Positions 41,801-49,772 of a DNA stretch of 64,000 nt are shown here, piece after piece. The notes beneath the pieces were generated by a model. It had not been told where the DNA came from. It made no database searches and saw only the letters and a list, made by a program, of their open reading frames with translations. The stretch comes from a virus. The translations under genes were made by a program, and so were the position numbers. Where the stretch lies: the IMG/VR virus record IMGVR_UViG_3300013093_000022, positions 62,001 through 126,000 of that record. One strand, written 5' to 3'. Position 1 is the first letter of the stretch. Each line of letters starts with the position of its first letter.

Positions 41801-42974
41801 CGATCGCCCCGTACGGGTCCTGCCGGAAGCGGCCGACCTCGCTGTGGTCGGGGGCGTCGGGGATTGAGGCGTACCTGTCGCCCAGACCGGCGGGCCGCTC
41901 CCATTTGGCCTCGTGGTGGGCGAACGGGTCGTCGCCGTGGTCCTGGTGCTCGACCTCGCGCCGGTTGCCGCAGTCGTTGCAGCGGACCGTGGTGTCGTCG
42001 CCGAGAAGCTCCTCGTCCTCGTGGTCGCACGTGTCGGGGTCGTACGGGAAGTGGTCCTCCTGGACCCGATCCGGGCCCTCGCTGCGGAGCCGGTGCTCCA
42101 GCCGGGCGGCGTCCTCGTATTCGGGCGAGTTCAGGTCAACCTTGTCGGGGTTGAACAGGTCGAGGGGGACGATGCCGCCCGACTCGTGGAACAGTGAGCT
42201 CTCGTGGTGGGTGTGGCGCTCGTCGTCGTAGGCGGCCTTGCCGGTGCAGTAGGGGCGGCACTCCTCGCCAGCGTCGGCACCGCACGCCCCGCAGGGCTCG
42301 TCTTGGTGGGCGGCGTCCTTGGCGAAAAGGTCTTTGTGCAGGTTGAGTTCCTGCTGACGCTTTTTATTCCACTCCTGCTGCCGGGGACTGTGCTCCCGGA
42401 CCCAATCCGGGTCGTCCTCGGGGTCAACCTCAAAACCATCTTCGTCGTGGTAGGCCGCGTCCTTGGCGAACAGGTCGGGGTTGGGGCCCGGTCCCTCAGG
42501 CTCGTCGCGCCCCTCACCGGTACGGGAGTCGGTCCATTGGGTCCGCTCGTCGGCGTCGATCTCGTGGTCGGGGGAGATCGTCTGCTCGTCGCGGAAACCG
42601 TCGACCGGGTACTGGGGGGTCCAGTCGTAGGGCAGGGTCGTCGAGTTGTCGAAAACGTGGCCCGACGGCTCGAAGCCGAAACCGCCCGACGCCTCGCGCC
42701 GGGTGCCGTGGATCGCCCAAGCGTCCCCGCCGTGGTGGCCGCCGCCGAAGTGGGGCTCCTCCATCGGGGTGCCCGGGGTGTGCTCGGCGTAACCGGCCGC
42801 CTCCATCTCGGGGGCGTACGAGAACAGGTCCTCGCCGGCCGTGATGATCGCCGGGTCGGTGGCGTCCATCCACATCTCGAACCCGTAGCCCGCCACCTTG
42901 TAGCGGGTCTTCCCCATCCGGCCGCGCTCAACGCCGACGATGTCGCCGTCACCGAACTGAGTATGAATGGTCAC
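38877..42974 (-). CDS. Giant zinc/SWIM accessory protein of the head region (1365 aa)
   Basis: GTG start (MTIHTQFGDGDIVGVERGRM). N-terminal KOW-like beta segment (residues 5-40); two copies of DLFAKDAA (167-174 and 215-222); a Cys4 module CGACGADAGEECRPYC (228-243); CNDCG (332-336); a SWIM finger with C489-x-C491 and C509-x-H511; MASRRRAG and DARRTAKGK Arg-rich linkers; a Pro/Gly/Gln-rich stretch, then a Gly-rich C-terminal third. Extremely rich in Asp, Glu and His. It lies between the antirepressor and the maturation protease. I infer a head-associated or ejected DNA-binding protein; no whole-length family is known to me. Confidence 0.6.
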   Translation of the reverse strand: MTIHTQFGDGDIVGVERGRMGKTRYKVAGYGFEMWMDATDPAIITAGEDLFSYAPEMEAAGYAEHTPGTPMEEPHFGGGHHGGDAWAIHGTRREASGGFGFEPSGHVFDNSTTLPYDWTPQYPVDGFRDEQTISPDHEIDADERTQWTDSRTGEGRDEPEGPGPNPDLFAKDAAYHDEDGFEVDPEDDPDWVREHSPRQQEWNKKRQQELNLHKDLFAKDAAHQDEPCGACGADAGEECRPYCTGKAAYDDERHTHHESSLFHESGGIVPLDLFNPDKVDLNSPEYEDAARLEHRLRSEGPDRVQEDHFPYDPDTCDHEDEELLGDDTTVRCNDCGNRREVEHQDHGDDPFAHHEAKWERPAGLGDRYASIPDAPDHSEVGRFRQDPYGAIVRKGSMELDAGLDRETGEWMDLVLADRSIRTAAWKDVRQKAVRILRDGGVHVKASDSNAILASVDGDHATYEVMILNGSAYPNGGFSGGKRAIANWKCGCEWGKWAFKRKFTFVGRLCSHGYATYLAQQSQQAKTNPHHFKKRKGSVVDEFKSWAKENNDNHVDMTAADNFLTSLEEPATREQAEQVFDFVQGKDSGCSPSWERDYDQDGYGNNPDDAYKKKADVLKHQPHRLTPNLYWVPELSDEQNHYFTDLGDDRETTGPDQIMASRRRAGLLGPGADPRPEDLDPSDYEDPMPDTAGNHEVCDNCGAPAPPIHWEYEEPNYDERGPYAQGHEYPVTDCCNGAPVDHTEYAPLPYEGESGNDRQAPGRDVKDARRRDRRKLAGGVATGDPRDYMGDPDDWRSKQQRNNWADAVEGYEALPEWEQHKHERKQWGKDARRTAKGKITEHHPAFAWHAEGIEDMPKDGIVHFSSLKMVADEDLLNRLRDLSNDEPSDHFQDCRDHNDEVRNVVDELHERGFDASPLVAMKQAALWKRADDDDEPAAAAASSTAPNAPGTPGGQGGAYKSVAPPSGSVNTPRKPTTNAQGQQIIPSGPMQGTHDGNNGTAMAPPKPNGTPSGTDSDQQRQRPQMGGGAGAANMMSMVPTLLGEGASLIPSIGSGIGSALSGLTHLFHGSSDPQRFAKMYFEADGAFLTKGGPNWMDYSFAGSGPNRQEWSTTSEDYVKEHERPRHNETWMTDCDGDVTVYSERLPQQKKSRRVRANGDFAGSGDAGYGSLGGVSAGHLSAGGSGEGLGHGGFESAAEQSGGHTVGDLSNTKGASLVYEADAFDGGERGYFNPNNPKNLAYDKGDVGLGEVGPKRKNQEEDDEEDGEGGGVANMGKPITELLKAVPKAASLDDSDVVRRFHASGGGFLDEPSHSDDGIAAAAQKMLRTAGRNYTPAEQRELEDESHPKGARNLGSLDLRGTHYEDG

Positions 42975-43036
42975 AGACCCTCCCAGATATGCTCACCTAT
43001 TGAGCAGGGGAGAGGCGCGAGACTACAGGTTTACGA

Positions 43037-43056
43037 CGCCGTTTCCCCCGACGGCG
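43037..43056 (-). terminator. Possible hairpin after the antirepressor
   Basis: CGCCGT pairs with ACGGCG around an 8-base loop, 9 bases after the antirepressor stop. No T run. The remaining 45 bases before the next start hold a recurrent AATAGGTG word (42994-43001) and GGGAGGG. Confidence 0.35.
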
Positions 43057-43064
43057 CTCGCCCC

Positions 43065-43844
43065 CTAGTCGAAACTGATCGGCAGGGTGTCGGGCACCAG
43101 CTCGACCAGCAGCCGCCGGAAGCCGTCCATCGTCACCCGGGGCTGGGGCACGTCGAGGACCAGTCCCCCGGTGTTGGCGTCAAGGTGGCTCTGCGGCAGG
43201 ACCGACATCCAGCCCCGCTCGATCGCCCACTGCATCACCCGGTACCGCCTGTCGCCTCCCCGGCCGATCCAGTTCCGGCCCTCCAAGTGCTTGAACAGCC
43301 TGTTCTGGCCGACCTTGATCCCGGCCCGGGTCAGTGCCTGGGCCGTGTCGCGGACAGACATGTCACCGCTGGCGTTGAGGATCCTGTCGGCCACCAGGGC
43401 CCGGGGCCTCAATTCCTCGACCTCGGCCGCCAACTCCTGGACCCGGCGTGCCGTGATCGACAGGGCCCGGTGGACGATCTCGTCCTCGGTCAGCGCGGGC
43501 CGGGGGTCGCCGTACCGGCCTGTCCTGCGGATGGCCGGGAGAACCTCGCCGGTGATCCAGCGCCGGAAGCGGACCGCCTCGGGCTTGTCGCTGCGGATGA
43601 CGACCTCGTACATGCCCGACTCGGACACGATGACCGTCTGGCGCATCTGACCTCGGGCATTCTCAACCTCAGTTTGACTGAGGTTCATTGCATCAAGGCG
43701 GTCGGCGACCATCGACGGGTTGCCGATGTTCAGCACCGCACACAGGTCGGCCAGGACGAACCACGGGTCGCCGTCGACGAGCAGGACACGGACCTGGTGG
43801 GTGTCGAAGACGAACCCCTCAAGATCGGCGGGGCCGACGCTCAC
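43065..43844 (-). CDS. Phage antirepressor, BRO-N plus KilAC
   Basis: This encodes 259 residues; GTG in a GTGA overlap. N-terminal BRO-N domain (residues about 8-110): FVLADLCAVLNIGNPSMVAD, then VIVSESGMYEVVIRSDKPEA, RFRRWITGEVLPAIRRTGRY. C-terminal ANT/KilAC domain: ILNASGDMSVRDTAQALTRA, QNRLFKHLEGRNWI, ending with DGFRRLLVELVP. Such proteins bind and inactivate repressors to allow lytic growth. Its position inside head genes, away from any repressor or integrase in this window, is unusual. Confidence 0.85.
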   Translation of the reverse strand: MSVGPADLEGFVFDTHQVRVLLVDGDPWFVLADLCAVLNIGNPSMVADRLDAMNLSQTEVENARGQMRQTVIVSESGMYEVVIRSDKPEAVRFRRWITGEVLPAIRRTGRYGDPRPALTEDEIVHRALSITARRVQELAAEVEELRPRALVADRILNASGDMSVRDTAQALTRAGIKVGQNRLFKHLEGRNWIGRGGDRRYRVMQWAIERGWMSVLPQSHLDANTGGLVLDVPQPRVTMDGFRRLLVELVPDTLPISFD

Positions 43845-44359
43845 GCCGTCACCCCCTTACGGGCGACCAGTGCGGACAGCTCCGCCCGGCCGATGGCCGG
43901 GTCGGCGATCACGGCGCGGGCGAACGCCTTGAGGGCGTCGGCGGCCTCGTGGTACTGCTTCCAGCCGCAGGAGAACAGCACGTCGTGCTTGTCCTCGCCC
44001 CCGTAGGGGCCGTAGGGCTGCACGTCGGCGGTGGGGCACCCGTTGATGCAGATATCGTCGGAGTTGCGGTGCTCGTAGGCCGCGAACGTCCAGCCGCCGA
44101 CCGAGACCGTGATGCCGTGCTCTCGGCAGTTGTCAAACGTCCCGAAGTCGAGCAGCTCCTGCTCGCGGTAGAACTCGTCCAGCAGGCCGGCCTCCCCGAA
44201 GACACTGGAGGAGATGCGGACGTTCTCGTTGCCCGCCGCGATCTCGTCGCGGGTCTCCAAGGTTCCCAAAGTCTCGGGGAGCAGCTCATGGAGCCTCTGG
44301 GCGGCGGCGTGACGCTGGTCGATCAGGGCGGTGAGGGCGGAGGCGAATGTGTTGGTCAT
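43841..44359 (-). CDS. Hypothetical protein coupled to the antirepressor (172 aa)
   Basis: ATG start (MTNTFASALTALIDQRHAAA). Helical N-terminus, then GITVSVGGWTFAAYEHRNSD and CINGCPTADVQPYGPYGGED, and a C-terminal helix ending AELSALVARKGVTA. Its stop overlaps the antirepressor start, so the two are co-translated. No family recognised; a partner of the antirepressor is possible. A GGGAATAGTG hairpin lies just upstream. Confidence 0.6.
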   Translation of the reverse strand: MTNTFASALTALIDQRHAAAQRLHELLPETLGTLETRDEIAAGNENVRISSSVFGEAGLLDEFYREQELLDFGTFDNCREHGITVSVGGWTFAAYEHRNSDDICINGCPTADVQPYGPYGGEDKHDVLFSCGWKQYHEAADALKAFARAVIADPAIGRAELSALVARKGVTA

Positions 44360-44379
44360 AGCCGGGTCAACAGCGCACG

Positions 44380-44405
44380 CCCCGACACTATTCCCGGGGT
44401 CGGGG
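44380..44405 (-). promoter_or_regulatory. Hairpin with GGGAATAGTG loop
   Basis: CCCCGAC pairs with GTCGGGG (7 bp); the loop contains the recurrent GGGAATA word. It lies between the 44412 gene and the antirepressor operon, 21 bases before the next start, so it could terminate one transcript or start or control the next. Confidence 0.45.
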
Positions 44406-44411
44406 AAACTT

Positions 44412-44675
44412 TTAGGCGGCGGCGGGCTCCTCGCCCGGCAGGGGTGCCACCAAAGCGCTCGTCACCGGCACGCCCTCCGAGTGGTCGCTGACCTCGCGGG
44501 TCACCCACAGGTAGCGGGACGTGAAGTCGGGCTCGGGCCACTCCAACTCGACCGCCGTCTTCGACAGGGCCACCCGCATGTTCGCCCGGCCGTCCGGCGA
44601 CGAGAAGTCGTGGCCACGCCACGAGCCCCAGAAGATGCCCCCATTGGGGCACTGCAGACCGTATTCCAGCATCAA
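44412..44675 (-). CDS. Small hypothetical protein after portal (87 aa)
   Basis: ATG-ATG start with GAGAAGGG upstream, 9 bases after the portal stop. MMLEYGLQCPNGGIFWGSWR then VALSKTAVELEWPEPDFTSR is a small beta-rich protein. Unknown family. Confidence 0.55.
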   Translation of the reverse strand: MMLEYGLQCPNGGIFWGSWRGHDFSSPDGRANMRVALSKTAVELEWPEPDFTSRYLWVTREVSDHSEGVPVTSALVAPLPGEEPAAA

Positions 44676-44684
44676 AGACCCTTC

Positions 44685-47600
44685 TCAGAAGTTCCGACTC
44701 GGCCGCGTCCCCGTGATCGACTCGTAGTCCTCCAGGAGGCGCTCCAAGAGTTTACGGGACTCGGGGGCACCGCCGCCAACGATCTCCGGCCAGTCGGCCA
44801 CGATCTCGGCCTCGTGGCCCTGGGCGTGCAGCAGCTCGTAGAAGCCCGGGTCGTGGACGAGCCTCTCCACCGACACCGGGGCGGCGGCACGCCGGTGGAT
44901 CGCCTGCTCCACCCTCGACTGGTCGGCCAGGTACGACCTGCGGTACGACGACGGGCCAGACTTGAAGTTGCGGAGCTTGTTGGCCAGCTTCGCGATGTCG
45001 CGGGGCGAGGCCCCGCCCCTGCCCGGCAGGTGGACCGGCGGCAGCCGCCGGGCACCCTCCTTCGGCTGGCGGGCTGGCAACTCGCCGCTGCCCCGCCACT
45101 CGTCCGACTCCTCGGGGCGCTGCCGGTTCTTCGGCACGATCACCTCCGCCGAACCGCCCGGTGCGGACACCTCTCCGCCCGGCGGGAAAGCCGACGGGCC
45201 CGCCGCCCTCGGCCCGTGCATCGTCGCCGTCACCTGCTGCTGACCGGCGGCCGGTGGGGCGGCCTGCTGCTGGTCGGCCGACTGCTGCTGGGCGTCGCCC
45301 GCTAAGGGCTGCATCGTCGTCCCCGGCAACAAGCCCATCATCCCCGCCGGAGACGCCTGAGCGATCTGCTGATCCATCATCTTCGTCTGGTCCTCAAGCT
45401 GCTCGGTCTGAGCCAAACCCTGACGCAACTGCAGGGTCGCCATCAGGTGCTGGGTCAACTCGGGCGGGTAGGCGTAGTCCTGCTCGTCGCACATCTGCTG
45501 CAGGACGTGCATCGCCTCGGCCTGGGCTAGGCCCTTGTCGATCGTCTCCTGGGCCTGACGCTCCAACTCCTGCTCAAACTCGAACGGGATGTTGATCGCC
45601 AGGGTCTTGTCCGAGATCGGGACGCCCAACTGCTTCAACTGGGACACGAAGTTCCGCTCGGTCGCCTCGTCGCGCAGGTTCAGGGTGTTGTGCGACACCA
45701 GGCCAGCCGTAACATGGGTGTGGGTGCTGGTAATTCCCAGGGTAACGATATCGCCGCCCTCGGGGAGGTGAGTCACCGACAGGACCTGGTCCCACTCGAC
45801 CGGACGCGGGGCCTTCCTCCCCCGTGTGGATGGTCGGGCCATGTCATCCAGCGCGGCGATCTTGGTGCCGATCATCGGTGTCAGGGTGTCGCGCAGCATC
45901 TGGAAGTAGTGGTTGTTGCTGACTGTCAGGTGGTTCACCGACTGCATGCCGGGGCCCTTTTGAGACTTGTACCGGTAGGCGTAGGAGCGGACTTGGGCGC
46001 GAATGCCCAGCGACTCGAAAAGCACCTGGCAGTCGTCCAGCAGGGCACGGTTGACTGAACCGATCTTCAGTCCAGAACGACGACAGGCGTAGCCGTCGGC
46101 GTCAAAATATCCGGACAGGAACGCGGCGCGACCCTTGGCCCCTGCCGCCCAGACCATCGGCGGAACACGTTTGGTGTGGCCGTTCTCGCCCCACATGCCC
46201 TGCTCGCGGAGCAGGGTGTGTAGCGGGTTCCGCAGCACATTTCCCTTCCAAGGTGCAGGCCGGGAGAACGCCCGGTACCAGACCTTGTCGGTGCGGGCAT
46301 CGGCCTTTCGGCGAGCAGTAAGACCCATCCGCTCGGCCTGCTCGCAGACGAATGCATCCACCTCGGGGTCGCTGACCGACAAAGACACATGAGTGGTGGA
46401 ATAATTTCCATCACCGACCAGCAACCCCAGAAAGCGCAGCATGTCTATGTCGTCGTCGGAATCGACGTGTGCCGTCAACTGACCGGCGGACGTGCGGATC
46501 AGGCTGTCAGCGGTAAGATTTTCGGCCGACACCCACCCCCGGCTGGTCCAGAACGGGTGGTCGGCGGTGCAGCGCACCGTGCGCCCAGTGGCAGTGGCCA
46601 CCTCAACCAGGTGGTCGCGGTGCTCGATGCCGGTGTGTAGCGCGGTATCAATAACGTAGCCGGTGCCGTCCCAAGCGATGACCTCATCGCCGGTCTGGAT
46701 GTCCTCAACATTGCGCTGTCCGGTAGGCGTGAGGACCTGCGTGCCAGGAACGACACAGGCGAACTTCACCTCGGGGATCAGCAGCTTCGGTACCCGGACC
46801 GTGTACTGCTCGCCCGTCTCCTCGTCCTCCTCGACCACCGTCTCGTAGATCGGGACCCGCGTCCCGCCCTTGAGGTCGTAGTCGTAGAACTCCTGGGCCT
46901 CCGACACGATCTCCATCCTCTTGCGGAGGTGGCGGACGACCTTGTTCTGGGCCGATTTCATCAGTTGCTCGCACACCTCGCGGTTGATCGCCGTCCCGGC
47001 GTAGGTGTCGCCCGAGCCGCCCATGATCAGGCCCTGCCCGATCCCCCACGACTGCATGATCTGGGCGTCGACCCGGTCGTAGTCGGTGTCGAAACGGGGT
47101 ACCGACTCGCGGCCGAACACGCTCGTCACGTTCAGCCCGAAGTTGTGGCACAGCAGCTTGAAGTCGGCCGCCAGCGCCGACTGGATGTCGTCCCGCAGGT
47201 CCTCCAACTCGGCCTGGTCGGGGATCCACGGCTCGCCGTCGCCCATGTTCTCGATGCCCAGCGTCGCCAGGATCATCGGCGCGTACAGGCGATCGCAGTT
47301 GTGAACGGCGATCGGAGAGCAATACGAGTTGTCCTCTTTAACTTCGAGGTTGTACACCGTCTCTGTGACCTGATGGTGCCTGACGGACCGGACCTCCACC
47401 CAGTACCCGCCGCGATCGTTTCTGGCCGCACGGCGGGGCGTCTTGACCGCTGTTACGGACCCCCCTGTCCAGCCCCGTTCGGCGTCCCGTTTACCCGAAA
47501 ACACCGAGGTGATCATTCCGGCTCGGCGCATCAGCCACGCCGCAGATTCCTGCAGGGTTCGGTGCTTGGCCACACCAAGGTCACGGACATGGTTGCGGCA

Positions 47601-49385
47601 GCCATCGCCGTCAAGCCACCCCTCTACAAGGTGGTGTGTTTGTTCGGGGGTGAGGGTGAAGGCCCACGACGGAAAGCGTTTAGTCTCGCCGACGCCACAC
47701 ATTTCCCGGAAGAAAGGGCCCAGCACGGTGCTGTTCAGTTCCACGTTGATCGACTTGATGCGAGACCCATCCGAACGAAATCCTGTGGCTTTGACGATCG
47801 CGTCAAGTCCGAAAACATCCTTGATAACTTTGGCGGCCCGGGCAGCCTTATCAGATTCACCCTCGCCGACCACAATCCGAACCGATTTGCTGTTGGCGCT
47901 TCCATCTGCGACGTGAAGGCCGATCAGCCACAGCAGGTCGTCGGTGACCTTAAACTCGTCACCGCAGGACCGGACTGCTCTGTTTCTTAGGGCCGACAAG
48001 ATTTTCTCGTCCAGGTGCTCACCCAAAAAGAGCGAAACCTTTTCCAGACCGGGGGAATCGGGGTGGAGAACCTGATCGTACTTCCGAACATCGGCGGCCC
48101 TCACAAAGCCTTCAGAAAAATTGGAATGGCTGTGCATGTTGTATCGGGCCGGGACGTTTACAGGCCGCCGGACATAGACCGGGTGCTCACCCGTCAACGT
48201 CATCGGCCGGTCGTACCACCAGTTCAGAGTGACGCCCGGTTCGTCGGCCTCGCGGATCATCGTCCGGATAACCTTCCGGTACCTTCCCCTGTGGGTCAGT
48301 ACGGCGTCACCGGCCTTGACGTTCTGGATCTCAACAACGCCATTGGAGGTCAGAACGGGCTGGCCGTAGACCAGACACACGGCATCTTGTGCCGCGTTGA
48401 GGCTTTCCTCCAGCATCAGGGTCCGGAACGACCGCAGCAGGTGGGGGGTGCCCCGTAGGTCCCACCAGGCGGCCTTGTTGACCATGCGGCTGACCAGGGC
48501 GTCGGAGATGTCCAGCCCGTCGTTCTGGGCGGCGGCTGAGATGATCTCCGGGTAGTTCTTCGTGAGTTGCTGGTACTCCCAGGTCCGCTCGTACTTCTCG
48601 GACGGCGACTCGCCCGCCAGGGCCATCCCGCCCGGGCCGGTACGCAGCGACTCGACCAGGTCCTTCACCAGGAGTTGGACCCTCTCCTGCTCCACGAACA
48701 GCGACTTCGACACCCGGACCATGTCGGGGTTCAGGATCTCCTCCGACGACCAGATGCCCAGGTCTTCGTTGAAGTGGGCCAGGGCCGTCACCTCGCCGAC
48801 CATGAAGTACTCGCGCAGCAGGCCGTCGGGCAGGAACTCCTCATAGTTCAGGTCGTTCATGAACATCTGGGTGTAGAACTTCTCGATCTCCGGGTCCTTG
48901 CACACGAACTCCAGGCCCATGACCGGGAACTTCGAGTAGATGTCGATTAGCAGCGGGACTAGGGGGTGGGTGGCGAAAAACAGACGACACCACCTTCTGA
49001 GCTCGGTCAACTCGTCGGGGTCGTGGACGTTGAACGGGACGCCCTTGTCCATGAGGCTGCCCAGGGGCTGGCGGACCTTCGGCAGCACCATCTGGGTGTT
49101 GGCGGCGGTGCGGGTCATAGCCCCGCCCGAACCTGCCCGCCGGAACCTGTCCTGGCGCATCGCGGCCATCGCGGCCCGGTTCTGGACGTCGCTGACCGTG
49201 CCACGGCTCTGCAAGTCGGACGCCACCTTGCGGGCCTCCAGGCGGGCCATGACGGGGTTGTTGGGCATGGGGAAGCCGGAGGCCTTGAGGCGGCGCATCT
49301 CGGCGTCGCCGTTGCCCACGTAGAGGCCGGAGGCGGTCACCTGCCGGGCCGAGTGGCGCTGGTCATTGATCGGGAAGTCGGCCAC
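44685..49385 (-). CDS. Portal protein precursor with two inteins (1566 aa; mature about 849)
   Basis: GTG start directly after the previous stop. Extein parts: residues 1-336, 697-876 and 1234-1566. Portal features: a helical N-terminus, CRLFFATHPLVPLLIDIYSK, LNPDMVRVSKSLFVEQERVQ, YAPMILATLGIENMGDGEPW (clip/stem region), SGDTYAGTAINREVCEQLMK and a long C-terminal helix (FEFEQELERQAQETIDKGLA). The last 200 residues add Gln/Pro-rich and basic sequence. The dodecameric portal is the DNA gate and terminase dock. Inteins at 337-696 and 877-1233 must splice out for function; their host junctions are DAV/CDR and KFA/TLN. Confidence 0.83.
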   Translation of the reverse strand: MADFPINDQRHSARQVTASGLYVGNGDAEMRRLKASGFPMPNNPVMARLEARKVASDLQSRGTVSDVQNRAAMAAMRQDRFRRAGSGGAMTRTAANTQMVLPKVRQPLGSLMDKGVPFNVHDPDELTELRRWCRLFFATHPLVPLLIDIYSKFPVMGLEFVCKDPEIEKFYTQMFMNDLNYEEFLPDGLLREYFMVGEVTALAHFNEDLGIWSSEEILNPDMVRVSKSLFVEQERVQLLVKDLVESLRTGPGGMALAGESPSEKYERTWEYQQLTKNYPEIISAAAQNDGLDISDALVSRMVNKAAWWDLRGTPHLLRSFRTLMLEESLNAAQDAVCLVYGQPVLTSNGVVEIQNVKAGDAVLTHRGRYRKVIRTMIREADEPGVTLNWWYDRPMTLTGEHPVYVRRPVNVPARYNMHSHSNFSEGFVRAADVRKYDQVLHPDSPGLEKVSLFLGEHLDEKILSALRNRAVRSCGDEFKVTDDLLWLIGLHVADGSANSKSVRIVVGEGESDKAARAAKVIKDVFGLDAIVKATGFRSDGSRIKSINVELNSTVLGPFFREMCGVGETKRFPSWAFTLTPEQTHHLVEGWLDGDGCRNHVRDLGVAKHRTLQESAAWLMRRAGMITSVFSGKRDAERGWTGGSVTAVKTPRRAARNDRGGYWVEVRSVRHHQVTETVYNLEVKEDNSYCSPIAVHNCDRLYAPMILATLGIENMGDGEPWIPDQAELEDLRDDIQSALAADFKLLCHNFGLNVTSVFGRESVPRFDTDYDRVDAQIMQSWGIGQGLIMGGSGDTYAGTAINREVCEQLMKSAQNKVVRHLRKRMEIVSEAQEFYDYDLKGGTRVPIYETVVEEDEETGEQYTVRVPKLLIPEVKFACVVPGTQVLTPTGQRNVEDIQTGDEVIAWDGTGYVIDTALHTGIEHRDHLVEVATATGRTVRCTADHPFWTSRGWVSAENLTADSLIRTSAGQLTAHVDSDDDIDMLRFLGLLVGDGNYSTTHVSLSVSDPEVDAFVCEQAERMGLTARRKADARTDKVWYRAFSRPAPWKGNVLRNPLHTLLREQGMWGENGHTKRVPPMVWAAGAKGRAAFLSGYFDADGYACRRSGLKIGSVNRALLDDCQVLFESLGIRAQVRSYAYRYKSQKGPGMQSVNHLTVSNNHYFQMLRDTLTPMIGTKIAALDDMARPSTRGRKAPRPVEWDQVLSVTHLPEGGDIVTLGITSTHTHVTAGLVSHNTLNLRDEATERNFVSQLKQLGVPISDKTLAINIPFEFEQELERQAQETIDKGLAQAEAMHVLQQMCDEQDYAYPPELTQHLMATLQLRQGLAQTEQLEDQTKMMDQQIAQASPAGMMGLLPGTTMQPLAGDAQQQSADQQQAAPPAAGQQQVTATMHGPRAAGPSAFPPGGEVSAPGGSAEVIVPKNRQRPEESDEWRGSGELPARQPKEGARRLPPVHLPGRGGASPRDIAKLANKLRNFKSGPSSYRRSYLADQSRVEQAIHRRAAAPVSVERLVHDPGFYELLHAQGHEAEIVADWPEIVGGGAPESRKLLERLLEDYESITGTRPSRNF
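45687..46757 (-). other. Portal intein 2 (357 aa) with LAGLIDADG endonuclease
   Basis: Starts at Cys (CVVPGTQVLTPTGQRNVEDI), block B is CTADHPFW, endonuclease motifs are FLGLLVGDGNY and FLSGYFDADGYA with both acidic residues present, and the end is HVTAGLVSHN with Thr as +1 residue. Insertion is in the wing/clip part after KLLIPEVKFA. Confidence 0.9.
47298..48377 (-). other. Portal intein 1 (360 aa) with LAGLIDADG endonuclease
   Basis: Starts at Cys (CLVYGQPVLTSNGVVEIQNV), block B is LTGEHPVYV, endonuclease motifs are LIGLHVADGS and VEGWLDGDGC, and the end is NSYCSPIAVHN with Cys as +1 residue. The host joins AAQDAV to CDRLYAPM. Confidence 0.9.
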
Positions 49386-49772
49386 CTATCCCTCGACCCT
49401 CTGCATGCAGACCTCCGAGTACCAGACCTCGTCGGGTGCCTCCGGGTAGGCCTTCTCGTCCAGCGCCACCAGGAACATCGGGACGACTGGGCTCGCCAAA
49501 TCCTCGGGGTTGAACGAAACCCTCACCACGTGGCCGACGCCGTCGTAGACCTGGCCCCCGGTCTTGCACGACACCTTGTCGCCCTCCTTGTACGGGACGG
49601 TCAGGGCCAGGAAGGCCAGCAGCGCCGCCTCGCGGCTCTCGGGCATCAGCGACGCGCAGTCCCGGCAGTAGTCGCGGTCGGCACCGTCGACGACCGCGAT
49701 GGCCCGCATCTTCTTACACCCCCAGCACAGGGATGTCCTATCCCCGGGTGTATCGCTGGGTTCTGTGGTCAC
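49386..49772 (-). CDS. Small zinc-ribbon protein upstream of portal (128 aa)
   Basis: GTG start overlapping the previous gene by 35 bases; chosen because later starts would remove the first Cys pair. CWGCKKMRAIAVVDGADRDY then CRDC is a zinc ribbon; a beta domain follows (GDKVSCKTGGQVYDGVGHVV; VPMFLVALDEKAYPE), resembling a KOW/SH3 barrel. Its stop abuts the portal start. Function unknown. Confidence 0.6.
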   Translation of the reverse strand: MTTEPSDTPGDRTSLCWGCKKMRAIAVVDGADRDYCRDCASLMPESREAALLAFLALTVPYKEGDKVSCKTGGQVYDGVGHVVRVSFNPEDLASPVVPMFLVALDEKAYPEAPDEVWYSEVCMQRVEG

